A stretch of 64,000 bases of DNA from Cylindrodendrum hubeiense (Eukaryota > Ascomycota > Sordariomycetes > Hypocreales > Nectriaceae): contig JAANBB010000048.1 of the NCBI GenBank assembly GCA_014621425.1, positions 62,001-126,000 on the forward strand, written 5' to 3'. The first letter of the stretch is position 1, and the number at the start of each line of letters is the position of its first letter. The notes under the pieces were generated by a model. The model saw only the letters and a program-made list of their open reading frames with translations. It made no database searches and was not told where the DNA came from. Position numbers and translations under genes: made by a program. Positions 11,714 to 23,079 of this stretch are shown piece after piece.

Positions 11714-12914
11714 TGACTTGCCAATTAGTATAGCCACAAAATATCCAGGTTAATTTATTCCATTCTGCTTGACTTTTTGGTACTTTGTTCTGCTAGATGA
11801 CTTCGTCGTGAATTGCGTGAAAGTTAGAGCTAATAAGTCTCTACTAAATCTTTTAACCCATTTTTTCATGGAACATAAAACAAGTATTGTGTCAACTACT
11901 GTATACAGCGTGCGTATAACGTGAAAGCTAGTTTCATATGAAAAGTCTTTCGAGGAGAGGCGCAAATAGAGAATGAGAGAAACGGATGGGTCGGTCCAGG
12001 GTAGGCAGCTAAACGTCTCATTTCGCCTGTCCCGTGACATACCACGTGACTGTTTCGCGACTTTGTAGTGATGGGTATTGTCTAGATTCAACTTGAAGAA
12101 CTTCTCCCACATTACTTGGCTGAGTATTGGCAATCTTCCAGCTTACCTGGTGTCAATCGAAGCTGTGGATATGTGAATGAAAAGTCAACAGTTGGCGGCT
12201 ATGATGTCATGCGAGCCGAGCCGTCTGACCGGGAATAGCAATTATCGACGAAACCAAGCCGGAATCACGACTTGATTCCCCCCATCTTTATCCCTATGCA
12301 CCGCGACCAGCAATTTTCAATGTTACAATTGCCCTTATCGGTGTATCATCTTTGTTTTCACGGTGCTGGCTGACAGCTTATTAAGTGCCGCCTCTGATCG
12401 TCAGATGAATCTGCTCATATCTCAGCTCACAGCTCCCAGGAGATGGGGCATGGCCAACGTGCGGTAATGGAGGGTGCGACGGACTCCGTGCGTGTGGTAA
12501 TACTAGTGCATTTGGTAATTTAGGGGCGAGGTGTTTTATCAATTTGCGTTATCCATTCTTGCAAGCAGCATATGCTTACCTCTTTGATTCCAAGGCATGC
12601 TGCCCCGACAGCACAGGCGCAGGGAATGCATAGTGGAGGAAAGTTCCAAGTAATTTGAATAGCCGAACTCTACTTAAACTAAGAAAGGTAGTACGCGATA
12701 GAAATAGCGAGACCTATAGGGGTAGTGGGTGTAGAGGAGGCGGAGGATGTGGAAGTAGCGGTGGCTGTGGAGGAGGTGGCGGTAGTTTGTTATAATTTGT
12801 TTATACATGGGCTTTTACTAACCCTTTGTTCCCTGACTAGGAAGTTAACTAGATATCTATCGGTAGTGAGATACTTTTGAGCACTATCTCGGCTTTTTAG
12901 TTTAGTTGTTACAC
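11714..12914. other. Intergenic, with purine-rich low-complexity stretch
   Basis: No credible gene. Positions 12715-12786 are a G-rich imperfect triplet-like stretch (GGAGGX/GTGG units) on the plus strand. No octamer ATGTGGGG is present. The remainder is unremarkable. Confidence 0.45.
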
Positions 12915-13790
12915 TCAAAGCCGGCTAGCCCTGGCCATTGCGGCATCTTGAGCAGCGCTGAGGAAATGTTCCCATAGGGCTGTGGCCAACAACTTTCCAT
13001 CATGCTCAAGCTTCACCCTAGTCATGGCCTCCTTGTAGAAGTCGTTATCGAATTTTCCCTGCTCGAGTCGCTCGTTGATTTCTTCGGTTACAATAAACTC
13101 ATTGAACTCGGGGTGTCCCTGGAAGCTTAGAATTCTTCCTGGTTGGTATGATATTTGTACGCCACACCGCGCGCTGCGCCCAATCACCTCGACATTCGGG
13201 GGGGCTTCGACCACAGCATCGCGATGAACTTGCTGGATGTTCTGGGAGGCCTTAGTCTAGAGACGTTGGTTTACGCTTAAGGAGTCGCACTTACCAAATG
13301 TCTTCTACCGAACAACTTTGCGCCCAAATAGCTGAGCTGAACCTTTTCAACGGCTAGTTCCCATCCAGCTGGATTCTGGGCTACTGTACCGCCAAGTGCT
13401 CTTGAGATGATTTGATGCCCGTAGCAAAATCCCACAAGTGGTTTGCGGGCGTTGTATGCGCTTCGAATGTATTCCATCAGAGACGGAACCCAAACATCAT
13501 CATCGAAAGCAGTATACTCTGCACAGTGGTTAGTATTACGTTTTTTTAACATTGGAATAGCACCACATACGACTTCCTGTCAATAGAATACCATCCACAG
13601 TGTCCAGGTCTGGGAAAGATTCCGCTGAAACGATATTCCACTTCACTACTTCAAGGGCTGGAAGGGAAACTGTTTCAAAAGCACTCGTTAGGAGGTTTGT
13701 GACAATATCTCCGTACGTCCCGTACTTCTCTAAGACTGCTGCTGGAGGCGCCTCGCACTCCAGGATGGCAAGTCGGAAAGCTGAAGACAT
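12915..13790 (-). CDS. Class I glutamine amidotransferase-like protein
   Basis: Protein of 256 residues related to GMP-synthase glutaminase domains. Exons are 13571-13790, 13295-13518 and 12915-13241. The catalytic triad is visible: the nucleophile Cys105 in GFCYGHQI and His191/Glu193 in FQGHPEF. The oxyanion-side segment ILLTGS also matches. It is a free-standing glutaminase-like domain with no synthetase partner, as in many fungal genomes, where such proteins may hydrolyse gamma-glutamyl compounds or detoxify amides. The nearest GTGGGG site upstream is more than 1 kb away, so membership of the regulon is doubtful. Confidence 0.85.
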
Positions 13791-15141
13791 GTTGGGTCAG
13801 TTTGAGATGGAGGAGAAATTTCAAGTAATGCTTCAGATTGATGTGGTGAGTCTTGTTCAAAGTGGCCACGCGACCTAAAGAGCCCTATATATATCCGATG
13901 CCTGGTCCTTTCTCGAGTCATCCATTTGTTGCTTTGCCTAATGATCGAGACGCTAGATGTCAGCATTATGCACGTTTCCGCGTGATCCGGGACTCTCTCT
14001 TACGGGGCAACAACTCAAGATCTCCGTAACCGGCTCGGATCCTCACCATCAGGGTCAAGTTCGGAAAATCTAGATCCTCTTCGCATCGAATCCCCTCAGT
14101 TGAAAAATTCTGCCGTGCCCACGTGGTGGAAGATCAGACACGCAATTTCAAAATTTGAAGTGTTCAACGCGTCTGGCTAGCGCGGATTCGGACAAGCCCG
14201 GACTTTTCGGACTAGTAACGTAATAATCAAGTCATTTGGAACTTCTCATTACCCTACATATTGCCAGCACATAGGATTCTCAATGAACCTATTAGATACT
14301 CTGTACGTAATTGAACCTAATTTTCGACGACGTGGCAGTCCTGCTTCGGAAGGACCGCATGGAGAGACCAACGCTGCGTAGGATCCGATTACTCTGCATT
14401 ATTACCCCTTGATTTCAGGGGCACTAATATATTGCCGGGAGCCGCGCCTACCGCAGACCACAGCAAGAGACAAGAGAGATCATCGCTAGCACGCAATGTG
14501 AGGCACAGAACGCAAGTCAGGTTGGACGGAAGATAAGATAAGGAAATCCACTTCAGCGGCAACCGCGGACTTTGGGCTTCTCAACGGATCTAGCTAGGAA
14601 CAAGGAAAATAACAATAATAAGAGGTGCTGCGACAGTCTACGTTGGGTAATCAGGTAAGAAAACAATGGCGTACTTGAATTCACAAAGAGACGCAGTTTG
14701 CCCCTTCGAAGGATTGTGCATGGCTACTGTTTTGAGTAGTGACCCACCTAGGTCTTAGGGTTTCTCTCATTAAACTCAGTCTGTCTGTCAGCATCGTCAC
14801 AGTGCAATGGTGCTCTTTTCAACTGGGAGAGATTGCAGCAGAGTAATGTGTATTGCGTATACGTCTGTTGGATCGATATTATTTTCCAACTTCTGCTACA
14901 ATATCTTTTTTTAGGGGTGCATCCGTGGCTGAGAGATGTGTGGGGTCCCCTCACTGGGTCCCCTCACAATGTGGGGGAACTGCTCGTGTCGATTTGGCTG
15001 GTCTTTGGGATGAAGGCAAAAATGCCATGTGGGGGCTTTAAGAGAAGGGGAAGTAATTGCTGAAAATGCTGGTACTTTAGGCTCACGATCCTCTCGTTAT
15101 CTGCTTCTCATGATAATCATTTCATCAAGTCCTATTTAAAA
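13791..15141. promoter_or_regulatory. Intergenic; P450-A promoter with three GTGGGG sites
   Basis: No gene is seen in the 1.35-kb gap. Close to the P450 start are TGTGGGGTCC (14939-14948), ATGTGGGGG (14969-14977) and ATGTGGGGG (15027-15035), all within 205 bp of the ATG at 15142 and all in the same orientation as the gene. Confidence 0.5.
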
Positions 15142-16867
15142 ATGATTAATGCTTATGTCATTGGTTCGCTACTTAGTGTGGCATTATTGCTTTTCATTAT
15201 CAGCCGACGGGGATCCATTCCAAAGGGTTATAGAGCTGTGACTGGGCCAAGGGGATGGCCACTGGTAGGGAATGTGTTCCAGATGGGGCGTACGCCGCAT
15301 CGTCAAATACAGCGCTGGGCCGATGAGTACGGCGAACTTTTCAAAGTGCAGCTCGGTTGGGAGAATTGGGTCTTTGTGAACAGCCCCGAGGCTGTCCGCG
15401 AGATTTTCGACAAGCAATCCGCCATGACATCCGGGAGAGCGCCGATGCCTGTGGCATCTGACCTTCTTTCGGGCGGAAATAGGCTTCTTCTTCTTACGTA
15501 CGGCCAGAAATGGCGTAAGATGAGAACCATTGTCCACAAACTACTCACTCCAAAGGCCTCCGATGCGTATAAGCCGAGTCAAGCCTTCGAAGCGAAGCAA
15601 CTCATTTATGATATTGCAACCAACAATGAAGATCAAAAGAGCTTCTATATGCACGTTCGCAGGTACACAACTTCGGTCGTCCTAACAAGTACATATGGCC
15701 GTCGTGTGCCCGTTTGGGTGAGTACTGACTCGAAATGCGCTTACGTTTCTGACAGAAGCCTAGGACTGTGATGATGTGAAAGAAATATACGACCTCATGA
15801 AGGACTTTTCGGATGCCGCAGAGCCTGGAGCATTCATCGCCGACCTGTTCCCGCCGCTTGCCAAAATCCCAGTGTCACTCCAGTGGTGGCGACCACGTGC
15901 TGTCCAGGCGTACAACAAGCAAAAACAGACGTGGATGAAACACTGGAACAGACTCAAAGCTGAGATGAAGGAGAAGAAGGCACCTGAGTGTTTTGTCAAG
16001 CAGTTTTTGGAGACGGATTTCGAAAAGCAAGGCATCAACGAGGTGCAAGCGAGTTTTGTTGCTGGCTGTGAGTGACGTGATTTTCATCGTTGCATGTAGA
16101 TTGGACTGACGCGGCATTGAAAAGCCATGATTGAAGCAGGGTCAGAGACAACGTCATCGGCACTCAATAGTTGTATCCTGTACCTTTCGGCTCACCCAGG
16201 AATACAAGACACTGCAAACGAGGAGCTGTCGCGAGTTGTGGGCGACGATCGTTCACCGACATACGACGATGAAGGCGATTTACCATATATCAGAGCCATG
16301 GGTAAGGAAATCCTCCGTATTCGGCCGGTGACTACCATCGGTACCCCTCATTACACAACCTCGGATGTGGTGTACAAGGACTTCCATATCCCCAAGAATA
16401 CTGTTGTGTCAATGTCACAGTATGCGCTTCATTTCAGTTCAGACAAGTGGACGGATCCCGATAAGTTCGATCCATCACGCTACTTGGACTATCCTCACAA
16501 AGCCGGTGTGTATGCGGCCTCGGGGGACGCCAAGGCCCGCGATCATTTCGATTTTGGCGCAGGTCGGCGTATATGCCCTGGCATGCACCTCGCCGAGAAT
16601 AGCCTCTTCATTACGCTAGCCAAAATTATATGGGCTTTTAAGATCGAACCCCCCGTGGATGAGGATGGAAACAAGCAGCCAGTTGATCTTTCGGATGCCG
16701 CGTATGAGGAGGGGGTCAACACACTGCCGAAGCCTTTCAAAGCTCGGTTCATCCCGCGCAACGGGAGACGGTCGGAAGTGCTGCGAGCCGATTGGAGCCA
16801 AGCACAGGAGGATGGCTTTTATCTGGGCAAGGTCAAGGTCGATGTTGGGGGCATGGTGGTGACGTGA
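15142..16867 (+). CDS. Cytochrome P450 monooxygenase A
   Basis: Membrane-anchored P450 of 540 residues. Exons are 15142-15717, 15764-16067 and 16125-16867. The order is an N-terminal anchor (about residues 5-20), a Pro/Gly hinge with GPRGWPLVGN, the oxygen-binding helix EAGSETT (about 296-302), the K-helix ExxR as EILR and the heme loop FGAGRRICPG with Cys at about residue 443. It belongs with fungal microsomal P450s that hydroxylate small aromatic or polyketide substrates. From general layout it resembles the group containing the patulin-pathway m-cresol hydroxylases, but that assignment is from memory and weak. Electrons are probably supplied by the reductase at 30325-32592. Three GTGGGG sites lie just upstream. 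Confidence 0.9.
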
Positions 16868-17508
16868 TAGAAGGCTCTGCATTTAATCGCTGAAATAAAT
16901 GGAATTGTATTCTCGCGAGTGGCATAAATGCGTGTTTGACCTTGCGCCTGTTGATGGATGAAACGAGTCAGAGCTACTCGGCTGCAATGCCTCCAGCGGA
17001 GATTCCCGGGATGCTCAAGGTTTGCTATATCTCTCTACAGGCAGTGTTCTTATCTCGCTTACCAGAAAAGCGTCGACGCTCCTCCTCTTTACCCTTGGGT
17101 TAGATCTGGTTAGCCCTGGTGAGATCTGGCTAGACGTGGCGAATTGAGGACCCAGATGATGCCGATGCTTGGCCATCTCCCCACAATCCCCGCACTCCCC
17201 CGCAAATGCAGGCCGCCCCTATGTTTTAGTAATGACTGATTGATCACTTGATAGGGTCCGAGAAGCCGAAGTATCCCTCATTTGGCCTGGTTTGAGCACC
17301 ATCATTGAGGGAGCTTTGGTCCCGACCAGGCCCCGCCCGCTCCGAGACTCACCTTCTCCCATCATTCACATCAATGCTGCCGCTTGATGTTTGTAGCCCG
17401 CTGTCGTCCCCGAGTCTCATCGTGAGCGCATCTGCTGGAGTATCGCCGTCTCCTGGGAAACTCTACTGATGGTTCTTTGCATCCGCTGTAGCGCTGTAGC
17501 GATCTTTC
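16868..17508. promoter_or_regulatory. Promoter region of the C2H2 regulator gene, one GTGGGG site
   Basis: This 640-bp gap contains CCCCAC at 17179-17184, about 325 bp before the regulator's ATG. It could serve autoregulation. No coding sequence is seen. Confidence 0.4.
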
Positions 17509-20470
17509 ATGTCCGTCTCAATTGAGTCAGCTCAAATGCCGCCGATACCCATCGACGGTGTCAAGCGCGCCCGCCGCCCGCTTCGACAGTACAAATGCGA
17601 TCATTGCGAAAAAGCCTTCAAGCGCAGCGAGCACTGCATTCGGCATGAGCGCAGCCATACCCGCGAAAAGCCATTTTCGTGTCGATACTGCCGCAAATCT
17701 TACTCGAGAAAGTGCGATCATTTGCCTATCTTTCCGTTTGCATGCGGGCGCAGATCTTCACTTTGCTAATAATGCTCTCGGCAGGGATCTTGTGACGAGA
17801 CATGAACGAACGTTACATGCAGACCATGCAGACCGAGTACTTCCCATTACAATAGAAGCCGACCAGTCATCTGAAGCGAGTCCGAGTGAACTGGACGAGG
17901 ACGAGCGACAACATCCGGCCGATGCGTGTCTTTCTCACCAAACCCTTCCGTCGCCAGGGAATGAGATAGCTCTAGCCGATTCCGAAAATCGAAGAGCCTC
18001 TTATGCATCTACTCTTCCGCCTGCCGACGAGATTATCGTACGAAGCCAAAGTTCAGTTGGCATGGACGACGGGCTGCCTCATGCCCAGCAGGAGGCGGCG
18101 ATTCTCACCCCTCCATCTCTCCCTCCCACCACAATGCCTGACCCGCCCCAGTCATCGCACACGTCTCTCTCGGCAGGACTTCTGGAAGCTGGGTTCGACG
18201 TGTATAACCCTGTTGCACACTTGCCAATGCAAATCGGCACGGGTCACTCTCCGTCACGATACAGCGACCAAAGCGGGACTGCGCACCGCGAACAACACCA
18301 GGCGGTGGATCAACAAAGTTATCACCAGTCACAAAACAGCGCCCCCCAACCGCCAATGGTCGAACCAGACATGCTTTACGTGGATTTGGCACCATTGCCC
18401 GATGGAACATTTCAGTTTACTCCAGATCTCACTCTTTTCGATGGTCCGGATTGGCCCGATCTCCAAACTTCGCGGCCTGTAGACTTGGGCGGGACTGCAC
18501 AGTCCAAAGAGATGGCGTCACACACGAATGTTGTTGACGGAAATGTCCAGTTCAATGGATTCATGGATATTGAAACCCCGCAGCTAACCCCTGTCTTCGA
18601 GCCGCCCAAGAATCTCCCTTTTCTCCGGGAAGAGAAGCGTGCATTAAACCCGACCCTTACCGTGGACTATGCCGTACACACTTCGATACTGAAAGATCTC
18701 GCCGAACGTCTTATGCCACAACATGCAGCCGATGATATACCATCTGCAAAACTCTGCCAGAGTTTCCTGTCTAGCTACGTGGAATGTTTCCACAGCCACA
18801 TGCCTGTCATTCATCTGCCAACATTTTGCTTGACGACTACCCCGAGCCCACTAATTTTGGCCATGTGCAGCATTGGGGCACTTTATCGCCTCGATCGTCG
18901 AAGAGCAAGACGCTTATATGACATCACCAAATCATCCATTAGATCGGTACGTTGAGACTCCAATAGAAACATGACACCCATGCTGACTTTATTGGCAGGC
19001 ACCTGTCTCATATCACCGTGGTTCACCAACACTTGAAGAGTTTCCGTTGTGGCTCGTGCAAACGAAGTTACTTTTGAGCGTCTTCGCTGTCTTTAGCGGC
19101 GATGCTGCATTAATCTCGTCTGCCATGGTTGAAAACGGATTCTACTCGCTGGTACGAATTTGATACTACTATAGCCATGACAAGATCCGAGTTGAGACTA
19201 ATATCTTTCTATAGCTTTATGGACGGCTGCGACTTTCTCTTTTAGAAGAAAGCCCTGACATGTTGAATATTACTTGGAAGGCCTGGATACAACGTGAATC
19301 GCGAAAGAGGCTCCTAGGCGGGATCTACATCACTAGTACGCTTGCTATGGTCATGTACGACGTTAACCCCGGTTTCAGCACATCACAAGATTTGGATATT
19401 GAGATGTTCCATGACGAGAGCCTTTGGAATGCCACGTCAACTAACGAGTGGCGAGAATTGCGAACCAATCACATCAAGCAAGAGCTCCCAACTTTGAAAG
19501 AGGTCTTGACAGATGTTATGTCGGAGGATATCCACAACTTCAAGGCTGAACCTTACCATGTTTCTCCATTTACGGCGCTTCTTGTCATGCACGCCGTTGT
19601 TCTGCACATGCGACAAGTTTTGCAAGTTGCTCAAGCCTTTGCGCGAGATTCGTTCACATCGATGCCCTGCCACGACCTGCTCGGCTCGTCGCTCCTTGAT
19701 ACAGCCTTGCGATCTTTGGCTAGGTGTCAGGTGCTCCTTAAAGGCGGGCTACACAATAACCCTCAGGATTTGGATGATGATGAGAAAGGTTCATTAGCTT
19801 TTAACTGTCATGCAATGTTGAGGATTGCATACATCAGGCTCTTCAGTGCTGCAGTTGGCTTCAATAGACTTAGCTTGATCACGGAGGATCCAGCCGCCGT
19901 CGAGCTTTCTGTCTCCATGTTTGCCACCACAAAGTTGGAGCGAAGCCCGTATTTGCTCAACGCAGTCAATACGTCCTTCGAAGGCTTTTGCACTCCGGTT
20001 AGGATGGGCCATATGCTGGTGCGGAAGACGGCGGCATTCCGCTGGGGGGTTGAACACGCCGTTGCAGGTTGGGACTGTGGTTTGTGCCCTGAACACCCAA
20101 GTCCCTGCGATCGATTGCTGATTTGAACTGCAGCACTTCTGGTCACCAAATGGGTTCATTCCGTGGAAATAGATTGCCTGAATCACATTGAGCCGAGTCC
20201 AGCGGAGAGCGAGCTCCTTCAGGGAATGAAGGAAGTTTTGGAAGAGACTGACTACGACTTCGAAGAGAGTAAATCTTTGGCAGCAGGAATCGCAAAAACA
20301 TGGAGCTTTTTTCTTCAAGATGTGAGTCCAGGAGCGTCTGCCCTTGGAAGATATATTGTTTCTCACTAATTACACAGGTATGGGTGTGGGGTATCACACC
20401 TCGAATGGGTGACATCCTGGAGCGTCTGGCCACTGCTTACGAGCGAGTCAACGAAGCCAACCGTCGATGA
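17509..20470 (+). CDS. ADR1-like C2H2 zinc-finger transcription factor with fungal TF domain
   Basis: Probable pathway regulator of 887 residues in six exons: 17509-17711, 17785-18946, 18999-19151, 19215-20079, 20134-20321 and 20378-20470. Two C2H2 fingers sit at the N-terminus: C30/C33/H46/H50 and C58/C61/H74/H79, joined by the canonical linker TREKP. Intron 1 cuts through finger 2 and splicing restores SRKDLVTRH. Recognition positions -1/3/6 are R39/H42/R45 and R67/L70/R73, matching yeast ADR1 in kind. A Ser/Pro/Gln-rich linker leads to a fungal-specific TF domain (from about residue 380; TVDYAVHTSILKDLAERL, then HSHMPVIHLPTF and the WIQRESRKRLLGGIY segment). It lies in the middle of the block and is the best candidate to bind the repeated GTGGGG element. 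The block may be induced by its substrate through this factor. Confidence 0.88.
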
Positions 20471-20924
20471 AAGTCAATTTTGTTCAGGAACATTTTACTG
20501 GTGAGAAGGTCCTCAAAAAGGGCTCCCACATGGTGGTGGGTTATTTGATGTTGGTTCAAGGCGCATTGGACACATGTTCCCCACATAGCATCCTGCGGCT
20601 CGACCAAAGACACCATCCGACCCGGCGAGGAAGGATGTGATGCTTAAGCTCTCACTGTTCTGGGACACTGTTACCCGGGATTAAATGGAAGCTGTGCCCA
20701 TTTCCGAGGAATAAAAAGGCATGGGAAATGGGAGACTGATACGAAGAGGGGTCACGGTCTGATCCCACTCCGCGCACTGGTGCTGCAGTATCCTATAAGA
20801 GTGGGGTATAATATTTGGAATCTTACCATATTCTCCACTCGAACTGGTATATATGATTTCCATCACATCTGGAAGTTCTCAGTCTACCATAGAGTCTATC
20901 ACAACAACAAGAATAAGCAAGAAA
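20471..20924. promoter_or_regulatory. Maleylacetate reductase promoter with GTGGGG sites
   Basis: CCCCACAT lies at 20579-20586 and AGTGGGGTATA at 20800-20810, the latter about 120 bp before the ATG and next to TATA-like sequence. An in-frame upstream ATG at 20853 exists but is probably in the leader. Confidence 0.5.
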
Positions 20925-22042
20925 ATGAACAACTTTGAATATGTTGGTGCCGCCTACCGGGTCGTGTTTGGTACCGGCACACTCCAAGAACTGCCCTCGG
21001 CACTGCAGAAGATGAATGCCAAAGCCGTCATAATCTTGTCTACCCCAGAACAAGCACATGTGGCAGAGAGGGTGAAGGGTATCATTGGAACTGCTGGTGT
21101 GGCAATCTTCAGTGAAGCAACCATGCATACCCCCACTCATATTACCGAGAAGGCCGTCTCAGTTGCAAGACGCCACGATGTCGATGGCATCGTTTCTGTC
21201 GGTGGTGGAAGTACAGTTGGCTTGGGCAAAGCAGTCAGTATTCGAACTGGGCTACCGCACCTTTGCATTCCGACTACATATGCAGGTAGCGAAATGACCC
21301 CGATTCTGGGTGAAACGGAAGACAGACGCAAAGTGACGAGGCGTGATCCGAAGATCCTCCCCACTTCCGTGCTGTACGATGTCGACCTCTTCAAGACACT
21401 TCCCGTCGGACTCACTGTGTATAGCGGCATTAACGCTATTGCCCACGCAGGTTAGTATGTCCTCTATTTTCAGCAACCCTACTAACAGGATCAGTTGAGG
21501 CTCTCTACGCCAACAACACAAACCCAATCATTGAGTTGATGGCCTGTGAGGGAATCCGATCTCTATGTGAAGCACTTCCGACCCTGCAAAGAGAAGCATC
21601 AAATGCCGAAGCACGGTATCGCGCACTTTACGGCGCCTGGCTTTGCGGAATATGCCTAGGGAGCGTTGATATGGCTTTGCATCACAAGTTGTGCCATACG
21701 CTTGGTGGCACATTCAATTTGCCACATGCAGAAACCCACGTCATTATGCTCCCGCATGCAATGTCCTACAACTATTCTGCCGCTCCGCAAGCCATGGCAA
21801 AGCTCGCTTCCGCTTTACCCGAAGCTGACGGAGATGCCGTCAAAGGCATCAATGCACTGTATCGACAGCTGGGAATTACCATTACTCTCAAGGGACTGAA
21901 CATGCCAGAATCTGGCATTGACGAAGCTGCCGATATTGCAGTTTCAAACCCCTATAAGAACCCACGGTTGCTTGAGCGAGACGCCATTCGCGAGGTAATC
22001 CGCCGGGCATGGGCGGGTGAGGATGCAGTGTCAAATGTGTAA
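20925..22042 (+). CDS. Maleylacetate reductase-type iron-containing alcohol dehydrogenase
   Basis: Predicted 357-residue enzyme reducing maleylacetate to 3-oxoadipate with NAD(P)H. Exons are 20925-21450 and 21495-22042; the intron splits the Val codon of HAVEALY. The nucleotide-binding GGGST is at residues 93-97, with PTTYAGSEMTPI and the family histidines H174, H238/H239, H243, H253 and H257 (ALHHKLCHTLGG, LPHAETH). Length and motif order match maleylacetate reductases rather than larger group III alcohol dehydrogenases. In fungi this enzyme closes the hydroxyquinol branch of aromatic degradation, so its presence points to a ring-cleavage product of hydroxyquinol or hydroquinone type. No intradiol hydroxyquinol dioxygenase is present in the window; the only ring-cleavage candidate is the enzyme at 39861-41376. 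The start ATG at 20925 has a good A-rich context. Confidence 0.87.
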
Positions 22043-22170
22043 AGAAATTATACCTTTATGTAGTAAATCAATTTCGATATGCTCATATAACTATTAAAAA
22101 ACAAAACAAAACTTTGTACTGTCCTTAGGTTGAGCGACTCAAAGTACGCCGGGTTAGACGTCCTCATAAT

Positions 22171-23079
22171 TCACGGTTCATGAATATCCTCTAAAAAGGC
22201 TAGTACGGCACTCTGGCACGCTTCGGCAGCTTCGAAGTAAATCTCATGACCCTGAGACTCGATGAGCTGCAGCCTGGCTGTAGGCACCTTTTCTGCCAAG
22301 TCTCTCATAGACTCAACGCTCACAACAGCGCTGTTTGTCGGCGCGAGGATGAGCATGGGGGCCTGGATCATGGGCAAGAACGGTCGAGCGTCGAGTGTGC
22401 AAAGAAACTCTGCGTATCCTGCTAGGCCCTGGCCGTCACTTATTGCCACTTGATCCGTCCACCATTTGTGGTAGGCTGGGTCGGAACTGGCCAGCGTCCC
22501 TGGTGAGGCGGTAAGGCGCTCCGCCCATTTGCGCGATCCTAGCTTACGGCACGCATCTGGCCATGACTCCATACCGAACGCGAAAAACTCTTGGGCAGCG
22601 AGTGGCAAGTATGTTGGGGACGAACACACAATAATGGAACTGACGCGGTCGGGGTATGTGGCGGCAAAGGCCTCAGCTAGCATGCCGCTGGTGGATTCGC
22701 CCAGAAAGTGAACTCGCTGCAAGCCGAGCTGATCCAGTGTATCCTTGATCTCCTCTAAAATTGTGGCTGTGGAGTATTCGTAATCCTGACCCGGTTGTGG
22801 ATATCCTGAGTATCCGTGTCCTCGCAGCTCGCGCCGGATGACATTGTACCGACGTGCCAGAGCGGGGATCCAGTGATAAAAATGGTCTGCGGTGCGGGCG
22901 AAGCCATGTTGGATTAATATCGTCTCGGTGGGTTTCCACGGGTCGGTAAAGTTATCTTGGATGTAGGCTGTCGTTTGGCCGTTTGGGTGTAGGAGGACTC
23001 TCCGCTCTGAGCGGCTGGAGGCGGAGCTAAGGCTAGTTGTTGTATCCATGTTGATGTACATGGGGATAAATTTTAACAC
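22171..23079 (-). CDS. Alpha/beta hydrolase (enol-lactonase-like)
   Basis: Single-exon gene, 302 residues. The alpha/beta-hydrolase core shows the oxyanion segment QHGFARTADHF, RGHGYSGYP, the nucleophile elbow GESTSG (Ser129) and the catalytic His278 in GHEIYFEA. The strand-6 acid is not obvious (LAPTNSAVVS), so the third triad member may sit elsewhere. Layout is like 3-oxoadipate enol-lactone hydrolases and small-molecule esterases. Alternative in-frame starts at Met7 and Met11 are possible. It is divergently transcribed from carboxylesterase 1 across the richest motif promoter of the block. A hydrolytic role on a lactone or ester intermediate is inferred. Confidence 0.85.
   Translation of the reverse strand: MLKFIPMYINMDTTTSLSSASSRSERRVLLHPNGQTTAYIQDNFTDPWKPTETILIQHGFARTADHFYHWIPALARRYNVIRRELRGHGYSGYPQPGQDYEYSTATILEEIKDTLDQLGLQRVHFLGESTSGMLAEAFAATYPDRVSSIIVCSSPTYLPLAAQEFFAFGMESWPDACRKLGSRKWAERLTASPGTLASSDPAYHKWWTDQVAISDGQGLAGYAEFLCTLDARPFLPMIQAPMLILAPTNSAVVSVESMRDLAEKVPTARLQLIESQGHEIYFEAAEACQSAVLAFLEDIHEP

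Noticed and set aside
12715..12786. G-rich stretch as a G-quadruplex or minisatellite
   Set aside because: Runs of only two to four G with irregular spacing; listed as low complexity, no function claimed.
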